A DNA stretch of 64,000 nucleotides from Kitasatospora phosalacinea (GTDB lineage: Bacteria; Actinomycetota; Actinomycetes; Streptomycetales; Streptomycetaceae). Positions 1 through 7,571 of the stretch are shown here, piece after piece. A program made the translations under genes and the position numbers. How positions within the stretch are numbered: position 1 is the stretch's first letter; every line of letters begins with the position of its first letter. Location of the stretch: the NCBI RefSeq assembly GCF_000716545.1, contig NZ_JNWZ01000003.1, forward strand, positions 153,845 to 217,844. The letters are read 5' to 3'. Under the pieces are notes generated by a model. That model did no database searches. It worked only from the letters and a program-made list of their open reading frames with translations, and was not told the DNA's origin.

Positions 1-640
1 CGCGGCGGGCCGGGCGGGGGACGCGGGCCCGCGGCACCAGGGAGGCGAGGGCGCCGGGGCGCCGTTCGGCGGTCTCGGGCACCAGGGTCAGCGCGGCGAC
101 GGCGAGCAGGAACCCGGCGGCGAGCAGCGCGAAGACGAGGACGCGCGGAGCGGGGCCGTACTGCACCAGCAGGCCGGAGCCGAAGGCGCCGACGGCCAGG
201 CCGAGCGTGGAGGCGACGCCGTTGATGAGGGCGCCGAGGCCCGGGGAGCGCTGCGGTTGCAGGTCGACGAGGGTCGCGGAGAGGGCGCCGGTCGCGGCGC
301 CGGTGGCGAAGCCCTGGACGGCCCGGGCCACCAGCAGCGGGCCGACGCCGTCCGCCGTGGTGAACAGCAGCATCGCTCCCGCTTCCAGGAGCAGCGAGCC
401 GTAGAGCAGCGGTTTGCGGCCCAGGAAGTCGGACAGCCGGCCGACGGTGGTCAGGGCGAGCAGCAGGAACACCGCGTAGACGGCGAAGATCACCGTGAGC
501 GTGCCGGAGGAGAAGCCCCAGGCGGCCTGGTAGACGACGTAGAGCGGGGAGGGTGCGGCGGCGGCGAAGGTCAGGAGCAGCAGGGCTGCCGCGACCAGCC
601 AGAAGGCCGGGGTGCGGGTCAGCCGGCGGGAGTTCGGCAT
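1..640 (-). CDS. MFS transporter, N-terminal part (runs off the window)
   Basis: The first about 213 residues of a major facilitator superfamily permease; the C-terminal half lies outside the window. A hydrophobic helix starts near residue 12, and the loop between helices 2 and 3 carries the MFS motif A as GRLSDFLGRKPL at about residues 67-78, which is what identifies the family. The ATG at 640 is the first in-frame start. It is divergent from the TetR gene at 795, the classic layout of a drug or metabolite exporter controlled by its neighbour. The substrate cannot be told from the sequence. Confidence 0.85.
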   Translation of the reverse strand, partial: MPNSRRLTRTPAFWLVAAALLLLTFAAAAPSPLYVVYQAAWGFSSGTLTVIFAVYAVFLLLALTTVGRLSDFLGRKPLLYGSLLLEAGAMLLFTTADGVGPLLVARAVQGFATGAATGALSATLVDLQPQRSPGLGALINGVASTLGLAVGAFGSGLLVQYGPAPRVLVFALLAAGFLLAVAALTLVPETAERRPGALASLVPRARVPRPARR

Positions 641-703
641 GGAAACCTCGATGGCAGGCCGGTCGGGTGACCGGAAGCACGGCCCCTTAAGTCAAAAGGG
701 TTG

Positions 704-740
704 GCTTTAGTGCATGCTAAGCGACCGCCGACGCTAAAGC
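704..740. promoter_or_regulatory. Candidate TetR operator in the MFS/TetR divergent region
   Basis: GCTTTAG at 704-710 is matched by its exact inverse CTAAAGC at 734-740, and TTAG/CTAA arms flank TGCATG at 707-720. The cluster lies between two divergent starts (640 and 795), where a TetR protein would be expected to bind. That it is the operator is inference. Confidence 0.4.
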
Positions 741-794
741 GAATCTCTTTGCCTTAACTTGGGAGCCCCGCCGCGGGAGCCCTACCATGGGGGC

Positions 795-1397
795 GTGAAC
801 AGCCAGCCACCGGAGCCGGTCCCGGCCGAACCCGTCCGCCGCACGGGCGGCCGCAGCGCGCGGGTGTGCGCCGCCGTGCACCGGGCCGTGACCGAGCTGA
901 TCGCCGAGGACGGCGCCGAGCCGCTGTCGATCCCGGTCGTCGCGGCCCGGGCCGGCGTCAACCCCACCTCCGTGTACCGGCGGTGGGGCGACCTCAACGG
1001 CCTGCTGGCCGACGTCACCGCCACCCGGCTGGCACCGGAGGACCCCCCGCCGGACACCGGCGACCTCCGCACCGACCTGCTCCAGTGGGCCGAACGGACC
1101 AGGGCCGCCGTCACCACGCCGGAGGTCCGGGCGCTGCTGCGCCACGCCGTCGGTCAGTCGGCGACCTGCCCCGGCCCGACCCCCCGGATGGCCTCGCGCG
1201 AACAGCAGCTGGCCACCGTCCTGGCCAGGGCCGAGGAGCGGGGCGAGACGGCGCCCACCCTCGGCCAGGCGCTGGACTACCTGCTGGCGCCCCTGTACTT
1301 CCGGGTCATCCTCAACCTGGGCCCGGTCGAGGCCGCCGACGCCCGCCGCCTCGTCGACGACCTCCTGCGCCACCACACCGGCACCTGCGCCACCTGA
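795..1397 (+). CDS. TetR/AcrR family transcriptional regulator
   Basis: A 200-residue one-component regulator. The helix-turn-helix lies around residues 44-64 (LSIPVVAARAGVNPTSVYRR), typical of TetR proteins; the C-terminal helical part would bind a small ligand. I chose the GTG at 795 because the upstream TTG at 759 has no ribosome site and adds an atypical N-terminus; a long-spaced GGGAG sits at 775-779. It is divergent from the MFS exporter and very likely represses it and itself through the palindromes between them. The ligand is unknown. Confidence 0.85.
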   Translation: MNSQPPEPVPAEPVRRTGGRSARVCAAVHRAVTELIAEDGAEPLSIPVVAARAGVNPTSVYRRWGDLNGLLADVTATRLAPEDPPPDTGDLRTDLLQWAERTRAAVTTPEVRALLRHAVGQSATCPGPTPRMASREQQLATVLARAEERGETAPTLGQALDYLLAPLYFRVILNLGPVEAADARRLVDDLLRHHTGTCAT

Positions 1398-1495
1398 CCG
1401 CACCTCCCCCGCAACCCCCGCCCTCTCCCCGCGCATCCACCTGTGCGAGAGTCGTGGCCCCGTGGAAGCGGGCTGGCCGGGTGGAGGTGCGGCAG

Positions 1496-2203
1496 GTGAG
1501 CGGCGTGGCCGGACGGGTGCTGGTGGTGGACGACGACGCGGCGATCCGGCGGAGCCTGGAGCGCGGACTGCGGCTGAGCGGGTTCCGGGTCTCGGTGGCG
1601 GCGGACGGGGCGCAGGCGCTGGCGGCGGTCGACGCGGAGCCGCCGGACGTGCTGGTGCTGGACGTGGGGATGCCGGGGGCGTCGGGGACGGAGGTGTGCC
1701 GGACGTTGCGGGCCAGGTCGGACGACACCCCGGTGCTGATGCTCTCCGCGCTGGACGAACTCGCCGACCGGGTGGCCGGGTTGCAGGCGGGCGCGGACGA
1801 CTACCTGGTGAAGCCGTTCGCCCTGGAGGAGCTGGTGCTGCGGCTGCACGCGCTGTTGCGCCGCCGTCCGCCGCAGCCCTCGGACCTGATCCGGGTCGGC
1901 CCGCTGCGGGTCCGCCCGGAGACCCGGCAGGTGTTCTGGGACGAGGAGGAACTCCGGTTGACCAGACGGGAGTTCGAGCTCCTGGCGCAACTGGCCCGGA
2001 ACGCGGGCATCGTCCTGTCCCGGGAGGTGCTGCTGGACCGGGTCTGGGGCTACGACTTCGAGGTGCGCAGCGACGCCGTGGACACCTTCGTCTCGTACCT
2101 GCGGCGGAAGTTGGAGGCCGGCGGCCGCCCCCGGACGGTGCACACGGTGCGCGGGGTGGGGTTCGTGCTGCGGGCCCCGGACGGGGACGGGGCCAGCCGG
2201 TGA
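1496..2203 (+). CDS. OmpR/PhoB-family response regulator
   Basis: A 235-residue two-component regulator: receiver domain (about 1-120) with the acidic pocket at VVDDD, phospho-acceptor Asp56 in VLVLDVGMPG and the conserved Lys in LVKPF, followed by a winged-helix Trans_reg_C domain (about 140-230). The GTG at 1496 is chosen because GGAGG at 1483-1487 is 8 nt upstream; GTGs at 1481 and 1487 lack this. It overlaps the downstream kinase gene by GTGA, so the pair is translationally coupled. It resembles the MprA/PrrA type. The stimulus is unknown; direct repeats upstream of the secreted protein at 3836 could be a target. Confidence 0.93.
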   Translation: MSGVAGRVLVVDDDAAIRRSLERGLRLSGFRVSVAADGAQALAAVDAEPPDVLVLDVGMPGASGTEVCRTLRARSDDTPVLMLSALDELADRVAGLQAGADDYLVKPFALEELVLRLHALLRRRPPQPSDLIRVGPLRVRPETRQVFWDEEELRLTRREFELLAQLARNAGIVLSREVLLDRVWGYDFEVRSDAVDTFVSYLRRKLEAGGRPRTVHTVRGVGFVLRAPDGDGASR

Positions 2204-3654
2204 AGCTGTCGACGCGGATCGCGATCGGGGCGGCGGTGCTGGTGCCGCTCCTGGTGGCGGCGGCCGGGCTGTTGCTGCTGCCACTGGTCGGCGCCGACCT
2301 GCACCGGCGCCAGGACGCCCGGTTGAACACCCGGGCGGCCGCCGTGCTGCCGAGCGCCCGGGCACTGCTCGCGGCGGACAGCCGGGGCCGCCCGAAGGCC
2401 GAGCAGAACCAGCAGCGCAAGCTGGCGGACGCGGCGCTGGACGCGGGCGTCCGGCTGACCGCCGCCGACGGCACGGTGCTGCTCTCGGCGGGTTCGCAGC
2501 CGGACGACCCGCGGCTGCTCCCGGCGGCACCGGGCGGTACGGCGCTGACGATTCGCCAGAACGGCTCCGCGTGGCGGGTGTTGGCGGTTCGGGTGGACAG
2601 CGGGAACACCGGCGGGACGCTGTGGGTGCTGGCCCCGGCCGAGGAGCCGGCGGACGAGCTGCGGGCGGTGCGGCGGCGGGTGCTGCTGGTGGCGCTGGTC
2701 GCGGCGCCGCTCTCGGGGCTGATCGCCTTCGCGCTCGCCGAGCGGGCCACCCGGCCGCTGCGCCGGCTGGGCCGCCGGGCGGCCGCGCTGGACCCGGGCG
2801 CGGGGCACGCGGCGTTCGCACACGCCCGGACGGGCACCGCCGAGGTGGACGAACTGTCCGGCGCCATCGCCCTGTTGCTGTCCCGGTACGACGAGCAGGC
2901 GGCCCGGACGGCGCAGGCCCTGGACACCGCCCGGTCGTTCTCCTCGGCGGCCTCGCACGAGCTGCGCACCCCGCTGATGAGCCTGCGCACCAACCTGGAC
3001 GTGCTGGCCGCGCACCCGGACCTGCCGGCCGACGAGCGCGCCGAGGTGCTGGCCGAGTCGCAGCGGGACCACGCCCGGATGCTGGACCTGCTGTCCGCGC
3101 TGTCCGCGCTGGCCCGGGGCGATCTGGTGGAGGTCTCCGCGTTCGGCCCGGTCGACCTCGCGGAGCTGGTGGACACCGCCGTCGCCGAGGCCGCCCGCCG
3201 CCACCCGGGCACTGCCTACCGCGCCGAACTCCCGTCCGAGGCATGGGTGTTCGGCTGGGACGCGGGCCTGCACATCCTGCTCGCCAACCTGCTGGACAAC
3301 GCCGCCGTGCACGGCCGCACCGCGGGCCGCGCCGCCGAGGTGGACATCCGCCTGCGCGTCGAGGACGGCGCCGCCCTCCTCACCGTGGACGACACCGGCC
3401 CCGGCGTCCCGCCCGCCGAACGCACCGCCGTCTTCCACCGCTTCCACCGCCGCCCGGACAGCCCCGGCTCCGGCCTCGGCCTGACCCTGGTCGCCCAACA
3501 GGCCGCCCTGCACCACGGCTCGGCCCGCACCACCGACCGCCCCGACGGCCCGGGCAGCCGCTTCGAGGTCCGCCTCCCCCTGCCGCACCCCGACGCCCCG
3601 GCCGCCCGGCTCCCGTCCCCCCGCGACTGGCTGAGCGACCGCGCTCCCGGCTAG
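2200..3654 (+). CDS. Sensor histidine kinase
   Basis: A 484-residue membrane kinase and partner of the regulator at 1496. It has a first membrane helix at about 6-32, an extracytoplasmic sensor region to about 155, a second helix at about 161-180, HAMP, and a HisKA domain with His253 in ASHELRTPL. The HATPase domain shows the N box (NLLDNAAVHG, Asn367), G1 (DDTGPGVP, about 397-404) and G2 (GSGLGL, about 423-428). All catalytic motifs are intact. The start GTG overlaps the regulator stop (GTGA). The extracytoplasmic region shows no domain I recognise, so the signal is unknown. Confidence 0.93.
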   Translation: MKLSTRIAIGAAVLVPLLVAAAGLLLLPLVGADLHRRQDARLNTRAAAVLPSARALLAADSRGRPKAEQNQQRKLADAALDAGVRLTAADGTVLLSAGSQPDDPRLLPAAPGGTALTIRQNGSAWRVLAVRVDSGNTGGTLWVLAPAEEPADELRAVRRRVLLVALVAAPLSGLIAFALAERATRPLRRLGRRAAALDPGAGHAAFAHARTGTAEVDELSGAIALLLSRYDEQAARTAQALDTARSFSSAASHELRTPLMSLRTNLDVLAAHPDLPADERAEVLAESQRDHARMLDLLSALSALARGDLVEVSAFGPVDLAELVDTAVAEAARRHPGTAYRAELPSEAWVFGWDAGLHILLANLLDNAAVHGRTAGRAAEVDIRLRVEDGAALLTVDDTGPGVPPAERTAVFHRFHRRPDSPGSGLGLTLVAQQAALHHGSARTTDRPDGPGSRFEVRLPLPHPDAPAARLPSPRDWLSDRAPG

Positions 3655-3746
3655 GCCCGCGCGAGCACAGCCGCCCGCCCCGGGTCGGAGCGGAGCATTT
3701 CGGGGTCGTCACCGGCGCGTCCGGCTGCGCCGGAGACCGGCCGCCG

Positions 3747-3764
3747 TTCCACAGGGTTTCCACA
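3747..3764 (+). promoter_or_regulatory. TTCCACA direct repeats, 11-bp phasing
   Basis: TTCCACA occurs at 3747-3753 and again at 3758-3764, exactly one helical turn apart, about 75 bp ahead of the secreted-protein gene at 3836. Direct repeats with 11-bp phasing are how OmpR/PhoB-type regulators such as the one at 1496 bind. That this is their site is inference. Confidence 0.35.
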
Positions 3765-3835
3765 AGAAGGCTCCCTACTCTCGGGCCCGGCCGGAGAACC
3801 GGCCCGGATCCGCAGTGGAGTGGAAGGGGATACCC

Positions 3836-4219
3836 ATGCGCATCAACCGGACGGCGGCCGCTGTCGGGGTGCTGGCGTTGGCGGGCGCGTTCCTGGCCGC
3901 CGGGCCCGCGCAGGCGGCGGGCGGGGCGCCGAAGGGGGACGGGGCGAAGGCGGTCTGCAAGCGGCTGCCGAAGACCCAGGAGCGGGTCGACAAGGCGCTG
4001 GAGCGGCTGAACGGCGACGCCACCGTCAACGGCTCGGTGGCCCGGCTGCAGCAGCGGGTGGACGACGCCCACAAGGCGGGGCACGCCGAGGTCGAGAAGT
4101 ACCTGAACGACCGGCTGACCTTCCGCCGCGGTCTGTTGCCGGCGCTGCAGACCCGCAAGGCGGACCTGACGGCGGTGGCCGACTGGTGCGCGAAGAACGC
4201 CCCGGCGGCCGGGAAGTGA
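3836..4219 (+). CDS. Small secreted protein of unknown function
   Basis: A 127-residue protein with a signal peptide: positively charged start, hydrophobic core at about 8-23 and an AQA cleavage site near residue 27. The mature part is about 100 residues, charged and helical in character, with only two cysteines (Cys41 and Cys118) at its two ends, which suggests one disulfide closing a helical bundle. The ATG at 3836 follows an AAGGGGA ribosome site. Its stop overlaps the lipoprotein gene by GTGA, so the two are made together. I do not recognise a functional family. It may be an output of the two-component system just upstream. Confidence 0.8.
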   Translation: MRINRTAAAVGVLALAGAFLAAGPAQAAGGAPKGDGAKAVCKRLPKTQERVDKALERLNGDATVNGSVARLQQRVDDAHKAGHAEVEKYLNDRLTFRRGLLPALQTRKADLTAVADWCAKNAPAAGK

Positions 4220-4419
4220 CCCGCCGGCCCGCCGCCCGCGCGGCCCTGGCGGGGCTGGCGCTGGCCTGCACCGCCCTGCTGGCGGCCTGCGGCCCGGCCT
4301 CCTCCGGCAAGTCCGGGGGCGGGGCCGACGACGCGCAGGTGCAGCAGATGCAGCAGAAGGTGGACGCCGCGGACAGCGCCGCCGCCCAGGCCGAGGACAA
4401 CGCCGGCCAGGACGACTGA
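4216..4419 (+). CDS. Small lipoprotein
   Basis: A 67-residue predicted lipoprotein. The N-terminus has Arg residues, a hydrophobic stretch and the lipobox LLAAC with Cys25 as the lipidation site. The mature part is a short Ser/Gly linker and a Gln/Asp/Ala-rich helix (VQQMQQKVDAADSAAAQAE) likely to form a coiled coil. The start GTG overlaps the stop of the preceding secreted-protein gene, so it is coupled to it; a partnership between a soluble helical protein and a membrane-tethered coiled coil outside the cell is plausible but inferred. No terminator was found directly after it. Confidence 0.75.
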   Translation: MTRRPAARAALAGLALACTALLAACGPASSGKSGGGADDAQVQQMQQKVDAADSAAAQAEDNAGQDD

Positions 4420-4568
4420 GGCAGTACCCACCGGACCCCGGCGGCCCGCGTTCTCCCCGGAGCGCGGGCCACCGGCATGTCCACGCACCGGGACGCGGAA
4501 GTCCACGATGCGACCCTCGGCGTGGCGGAACTTGACGGGCCGCCGCCGGGTCGTGAACCATCGGCGGC

Positions 4569-4649
4569 ATGAATCCCGGCACCTTCCTGGTCTGCCGCCT
4601 GCACGTCGATCTGCGACGCCAGGCGAGCGACATGTGTGCCTGTTGTTGA
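4569..4649 (+). CDS. Cys-rich leader peptide (attenuator uORF)
   Basis: A 26-codon reading frame from ATG 4569 to TGA 4649 whose second half reads CRLHVDLRRQASDMCACC. The RxHVDLRR core followed by a cysteine-rich end matches the style of the short leader peptides that precede sulfur-assimilation genes in actinomycetes, where ribosome stalling at Cys codons senses cysteine shortage. Here three of the last four codons before the stop are TGT or follow TGT GCC, so translation would depend on charged tRNA-Cys. It sits 173 bp before cysteine dioxygenase, and a hairpin lies between. The ribosome site is weak. It is the main content of the 403-bp gap 4420-4822. Confidence 0.6.
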   Translation: MNPGTFLVCRLHVDLRRQASDMCACC

Positions 4650-4672
4650 CGCTCTCCGCGTGACCTCCGCGC

Positions 4673-4697
4673 GCGCCCTGTGAGTCGGCCAGGGCGC
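4673..4697 (+). promoter_or_regulatory. Hairpin between leader peptide and cysteine dioxygenase
   Basis: GCGCCCTG at 4673-4680 pairs exactly with CAGGGCGC at 4690-4697 around a 9-nt loop, beginning 24 nt after the leader stop codon. There is no U-tract, so it is not a classical intrinsic terminator; it could still act as the switch of a leader-controlled attenuator. Confidence 0.45.
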
Positions 4698-4822
4698 CGC
4701 GCACCCGCCCGCCAGTCGCACCCCCTTCCCCTGCCGTCCGCGCGCCGTCCGCCCGTGCCCTCCCCCGCACGCGCACCCGGCGACGGTGACGGCGGCCACC
4801 CCGGCACACCCCGGAGGAACCC

Positions 4823-5350
4823 ATGAGCATCGACCTCGCCACCACGCCCGCCACCGCCCCCGCCCCGGCGCCCGAGCCCGGCACCGCCGCCCGCCCGCCG
4901 CTGTCCCCGAACGCGCTGCGCCGGATCGTCCGCGACCTGGCCGAGCGCCCCGAGCGCTGGCTGCACCGGGTGCGGCTGTCCGCGGAGGACCGCTGGTACG
5001 AGCGCCTGGAGCTGGCGGAGGACTACGAGGTGTGGCTGATCAGCTGGCTGCCGGGGCAGTCCACCGGGTTCCACGACCACGGCGGCTCGCGCGGGGCGTT
5101 CACGGTGGCGCTGGGCGAGCTGGAGGAACTGGCGCTGGCCGGCCCGGAGCACGGGCTGACGGTGCGCCGACTGCCGTCGGGCAGCGAGCGGGCGTTCGGC
5201 CCGCAGTACCTGCACGACGTGCGCAACACGGCGCAGGGCCCGGCGGTGACGCTGCACGCGTACTCGCCGCCGCTGAGCGAGATGTCGCGCTACGAGTTGC
5301 GGGCGAACGGCCTGGTGCAGACCTCCACGGAAGGACCGGAGCAGTGGTGA
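4823..5350 (+). CDS. Cysteine dioxygenase
   Basis: A 175-residue cupin enzyme that oxidises L-cysteine to cysteine sulfinate with O2 and Fe(II). The metal site is visible: His84 and His86 in FHDHGG, His131 in YLHDV, and the conserved HAYSPPLSEMSRYEL segment near the C-terminus with a candidate catalytic Tyr157. The first 25 residues are a Pro/Ala-rich extension. The ATG at 4823 follows GGAGGA. Its stop overlaps the rhodanese start (TGATG), so the two sulfur enzymes are coupled. Control by the Cys-rich leader upstream would couple cysteine disposal to cysteine supply. Confidence 0.93.
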   Translation: MSIDLATTPATAPAPAPEPGTAARPPLSPNALRRIVRDLAERPERWLHRVRLSAEDRWYERLELAEDYEVWLISWLPGQSTGFHDHGGSRGAFTVALGELEELALAGPEHGLTVRRLPSGSERAFGPQYLHDVRNTAQGPAVTLHAYSPPLSEMSRYELRANGLVQTSTEGPEQW

Positions 5351-5745
5351 TGACGGTGGACCAGCTGCTGGCGAAGGCCCGGGCGGGCCTGGACCGGCCG
5401 GACCCGGCCCGGGCCTGGGCCGAACTCGCCGACGGGGCGCGCCTGGTGGACATCCGTCCGGCGGCGCAGCGCGCCCGCGAGGGGGAGATCCCCGGGGCGC
5501 TGGTGATCGAGCGGAACGTGCTGGAGTGGCGGTTGGACCCGACCGGCAGCCACCGGATCCCGGAGGCGGTGGACCACGGCGTGCGCTGGATCGTGGTCTG
5601 CTCGGAGGGGTACGCGTCCTCGCTGGCGGCGGCCTCGCTGCGGGAGTTGGGGCTGCACCGGGCGACCGACCTGGACGGCGGCTTCGTGGCGTGGGCGGCG
5701 GCCGGACTGCCCACGACGCGTTCGGTGGATCAAGGTTTGCGGTGA
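5350..5745 (+). CDS. Rhodanese-like sulfurtransferase
   Basis: A 131-residue single rhodanese domain. The active-site loop CSEGYASS carries Cys84, which would hold the persulfide; the usual LVDIRP entry strand is near residue 32 and GGFVAW near the C-terminus closes the fold. The start codon ATG overlaps the cysteine dioxygenase stop as TGATG; GTGs at 5344 and 5347 are in-frame alternatives. The pairing with cysteine dioxygenase suggests a role in removing or moving sulfane sulfur produced from cysteine; rhodanese fusions and pairs with sulfur dioxygenases are well known. Confidence 0.9.
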   Translation: MTVDQLLAKARAGLDRPDPARAWAELADGARLVDIRPAAQRAREGEIPGALVIERNVLEWRLDPTGSHRIPEAVDHGVRWIVVCSEGYASSLAAASLRELGLHRATDLDGGFVAWAAAGLPTTRSVDQGLR

Positions 5746-5796
5746 GAGCGGGACGGGAAGCCGGACAGTCGATACATTCAGATCATTGTTCGATAT

Positions 5797-5823
5797 CTGC
5801 GGCCGGCCCGGGGCCGGCCGCAG
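5797..5823. terminator. Strong hairpin between rhodanese and ABC operon
   Basis: CTGCGGCCGGCC at 5797-5808 pairs perfectly with GGCCGGCCGCAG at 5812-5823 over a 3-nt loop. It follows the rhodanese stop by about 50 bp and could end that transcript, or act in the 5' leader of the ABC operon that starts at 5870. Confidence 0.6.
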
Positions 5824-5869
5824 CCGCCGGTCGCAGCACCGCTCCGGCCGACCCTCCGAGGACGCTTCC

Positions 5870-6922
5870 GTGATCAGATTCGAGGGCGCCGCCAAGCGCC
5901 ACCCCGACGGCACGGTCGCCGTCCGCGGCCTGGACCTGGACGTCCCGGCGGGCCGGACCACCGTGCTGGTGGGGCCGTCCGGCTGCGGCAAGACCACCAT
6001 CCTGCGGATGGTCAACCGGATGGTGGTGCCGACCGCCGGCCGGGTGCTGCTGGACGGGGCGGACGTGGCCTCGCTGCCCGCCGCCCGGCTGCGGCGCGGC
6101 ATCGGGTACGTGATCCAGCAGGCGGGCCTGTTCCCGCACCGCCGGGTGATCGACAACGTGGCGACGGTGCCCCGGCTGCTCGGCTGGGACCGCAAGCGGG
6201 CCAGGGCCCGGGCCGCCGAACTGCTGGAGCTGGTCGGCCTGCCGCCGGAGACGGCCCGCCGCTACCCGGCCCAGCTCTCCGGCGGCCAGCAGCAACGGGT
6301 GGGCGTGGCAAGGGCGTTGGCGGCCGATCCACCGGTGCTGCTGATGGACGAGCCGTTCAGCGCGGTCGACCCGCTGGTGCGCGCCGGGTTGCAGGAGGAA
6401 CTGCTGCGACTCCAGGCCGAGTTGGGCAAGACCGTGCTGTTCGTGACGCACGACATCGAGGAGGCGGTCCGGCTCGGTGACCGGGTGGTGGTGCTCCGCG
6501 AGCACGGCGAGATCGCCCAACTGGCGGACCCGCACACCTTGTTGACAGCTCCGGCGGACGCCGGTGTGGCCGCCTTCCTGGGCCGCGACCGGGGCCTGCG
6601 CGGGCTCGGCCTGCGCCCGGCCGGCGCCGTCCCCCTCGCCGCGCTCCGCCCCTCCTACGACGCGTGGGAGTTGGTGCTCGACCAGGAGGGCCGCCCGGAG
6701 CACTGGCGGCGCGGTGGCGAGCGCCACCCGGCCCCGGTGTTCGCCCCGGACCGGGATTCGCTGCGCTCGGCGCTGGACGCCGCGCTGCTCGCCCCCTCCG
6801 GCCACGCCGTCGCGGTGGACGCCGAGGGCCGGGCGGTCGGCACCGCGAGCCGCGCCGCCGTGGTCGAGGCGCTCGCCGCCGCCGGCCCCGTCCCCGGGCA
6901 GGTGCCGCATGCTGGACGGTGA
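5870..6922 (+). CDS. Osmoprotectant (glycine betaine/choline) ABC transporter, ATP-binding protein
   Basis: A 350-residue ABC ATPase of the ProV/OpuCA type. Walker A is GPSGCGKTT (about 35-43), then the Q-loop YVIQQAGLFPH, signature LSGGQQQR, Walker B VLLMDEPFSAVD and the switch His in FVTHD. The C-terminal 100 residues hold one weak CBS-like segment (AVAVDAEGRAVGTAS), shorter than the two CBS domains of full OpuCA. The GTG at 5870 follows GAGGA at 5858-5862; reading frames further upstream cross the hairpin and are not used. First gene of a four-gene operon in which each gene overlaps the next. Confidence 0.92.
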   Translation: MIRFEGAAKRHPDGTVAVRGLDLDVPAGRTTVLVGPSGCGKTTILRMVNRMVVPTAGRVLLDGADVASLPAARLRRGIGYVIQQAGLFPHRRVIDNVATVPRLLGWDRKRARARAAELLELVGLPPETARRYPAQLSGGQQQRVGVARALAADPPVLLMDEPFSAVDPLVRAGLQEELLRLQAELGKTVLFVTHDIEEAVRLGDRVVVLREHGEIAQLADPHTLLTAPADAGVAAFLGRDRGLRGLGLRPAGAVPLAALRPSYDAWELVLDQEGRPEHWRRGGERHPAPVFAPDRDSLRSALDAALLAPSGHAVAVDAEGRAVGTASRAAVVEALAAAGPVPGQVPHAGR

Positions 6923-7571
6923 GCCGCTGGTCCGCTGGCGCTGGCTGGGCGACCACTTCGGCTACCTGGCCGACCTGACGGCCGACCACGCCGTGATCGC
7001 GCTCGTCCCGGTGCTGCTGGCGCTGCTGCTCGCGGTGCCGCTGGGCCTGGCCTGCGCGCGCTTCCCCCGGATGTACCAGCCGCTCGCGGCGGTGTTCAAC
7101 GTGGTGTACGCGCTGCCCTCGCTGGCGGTGTTCGTGGTGCTGATCCCGTACACCGGCCTGGCCACCCGCGAGACGGTGATGGTGCCGCTGACGTGCTACG
7201 CGCTGGCGGTGCTGCTGCCGACGGCGGTGGACGGGCTGCGGGCGGTGCCGGAGCCGGTGCGGCAGGCGGCCACCGCGATGGGCTACGGGCCGTGGCGGCG
7301 GCTGGCGGCGGTCGAACTACCGGCGTCCGTGCCGTACTTGATCGGCGGGCTGCGGGTCGCCGCGGTGTCCTCGATCTCGCTGGCGGCGGTGGGCGCGCTG
7401 GTCGGCCGGGGCGGCCTGGGCTACCTGTTCGTGGACGGCTTCCAGCGGACGTTCCCGACCCCGATCCTGGCCGGGATCGCCCTGGTGGCGCTGCTGGCGC
7501 TGGCCACCGACCTGCTGCTGGTGGCGGCCCGCCGGGTGCTGGCGCCGTGGGCCCGGGGGGTGGCGCGGTGA
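6909..7571 (+). CDS. Osmoprotectant ABC transporter permease (first)
   Basis: A 220-residue inner-membrane permease of the OpuCB/ProW type with about five to six membrane helices and the binding-protein-dependent transport signature around RQAATAMGYGPWRRLAAVEL, the EAA loop that contacts the ATPase. The start ATG at 6909 overlaps the end of the ATPase gene by 14 bp. Its stop overlaps the second permease by GTGA. It pairs with the permease at 7568 to form the channel. Confidence 0.92.
   Translation: MLDGEPLVRWRWLGDHFGYLADLTADHAVIALVPVLLALLLAVPLGLACARFPRMYQPLAAVFNVVYALPSLAVFVVLIPYTGLATRETVMVPLTCYALAVLLPTAVDGLRAVPEPVRQAATAMGYGPWRRLAAVELPASVPYLIGGLRVAAVSSISLAAVGALVGRGGLGYLFVDGFQRTFPTPILAGIALVALLALATDLLLVAARRVLAPWARGVAR

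Noticed and set aside
4420..4568. Antisense protein-like stretch (KFRHAEGRIVDFRVP) before the leader
   Set aside because: It lies in a longer Arg/Gly-rich antisense frame, has no start or ribosome site and no family; treated as chance.
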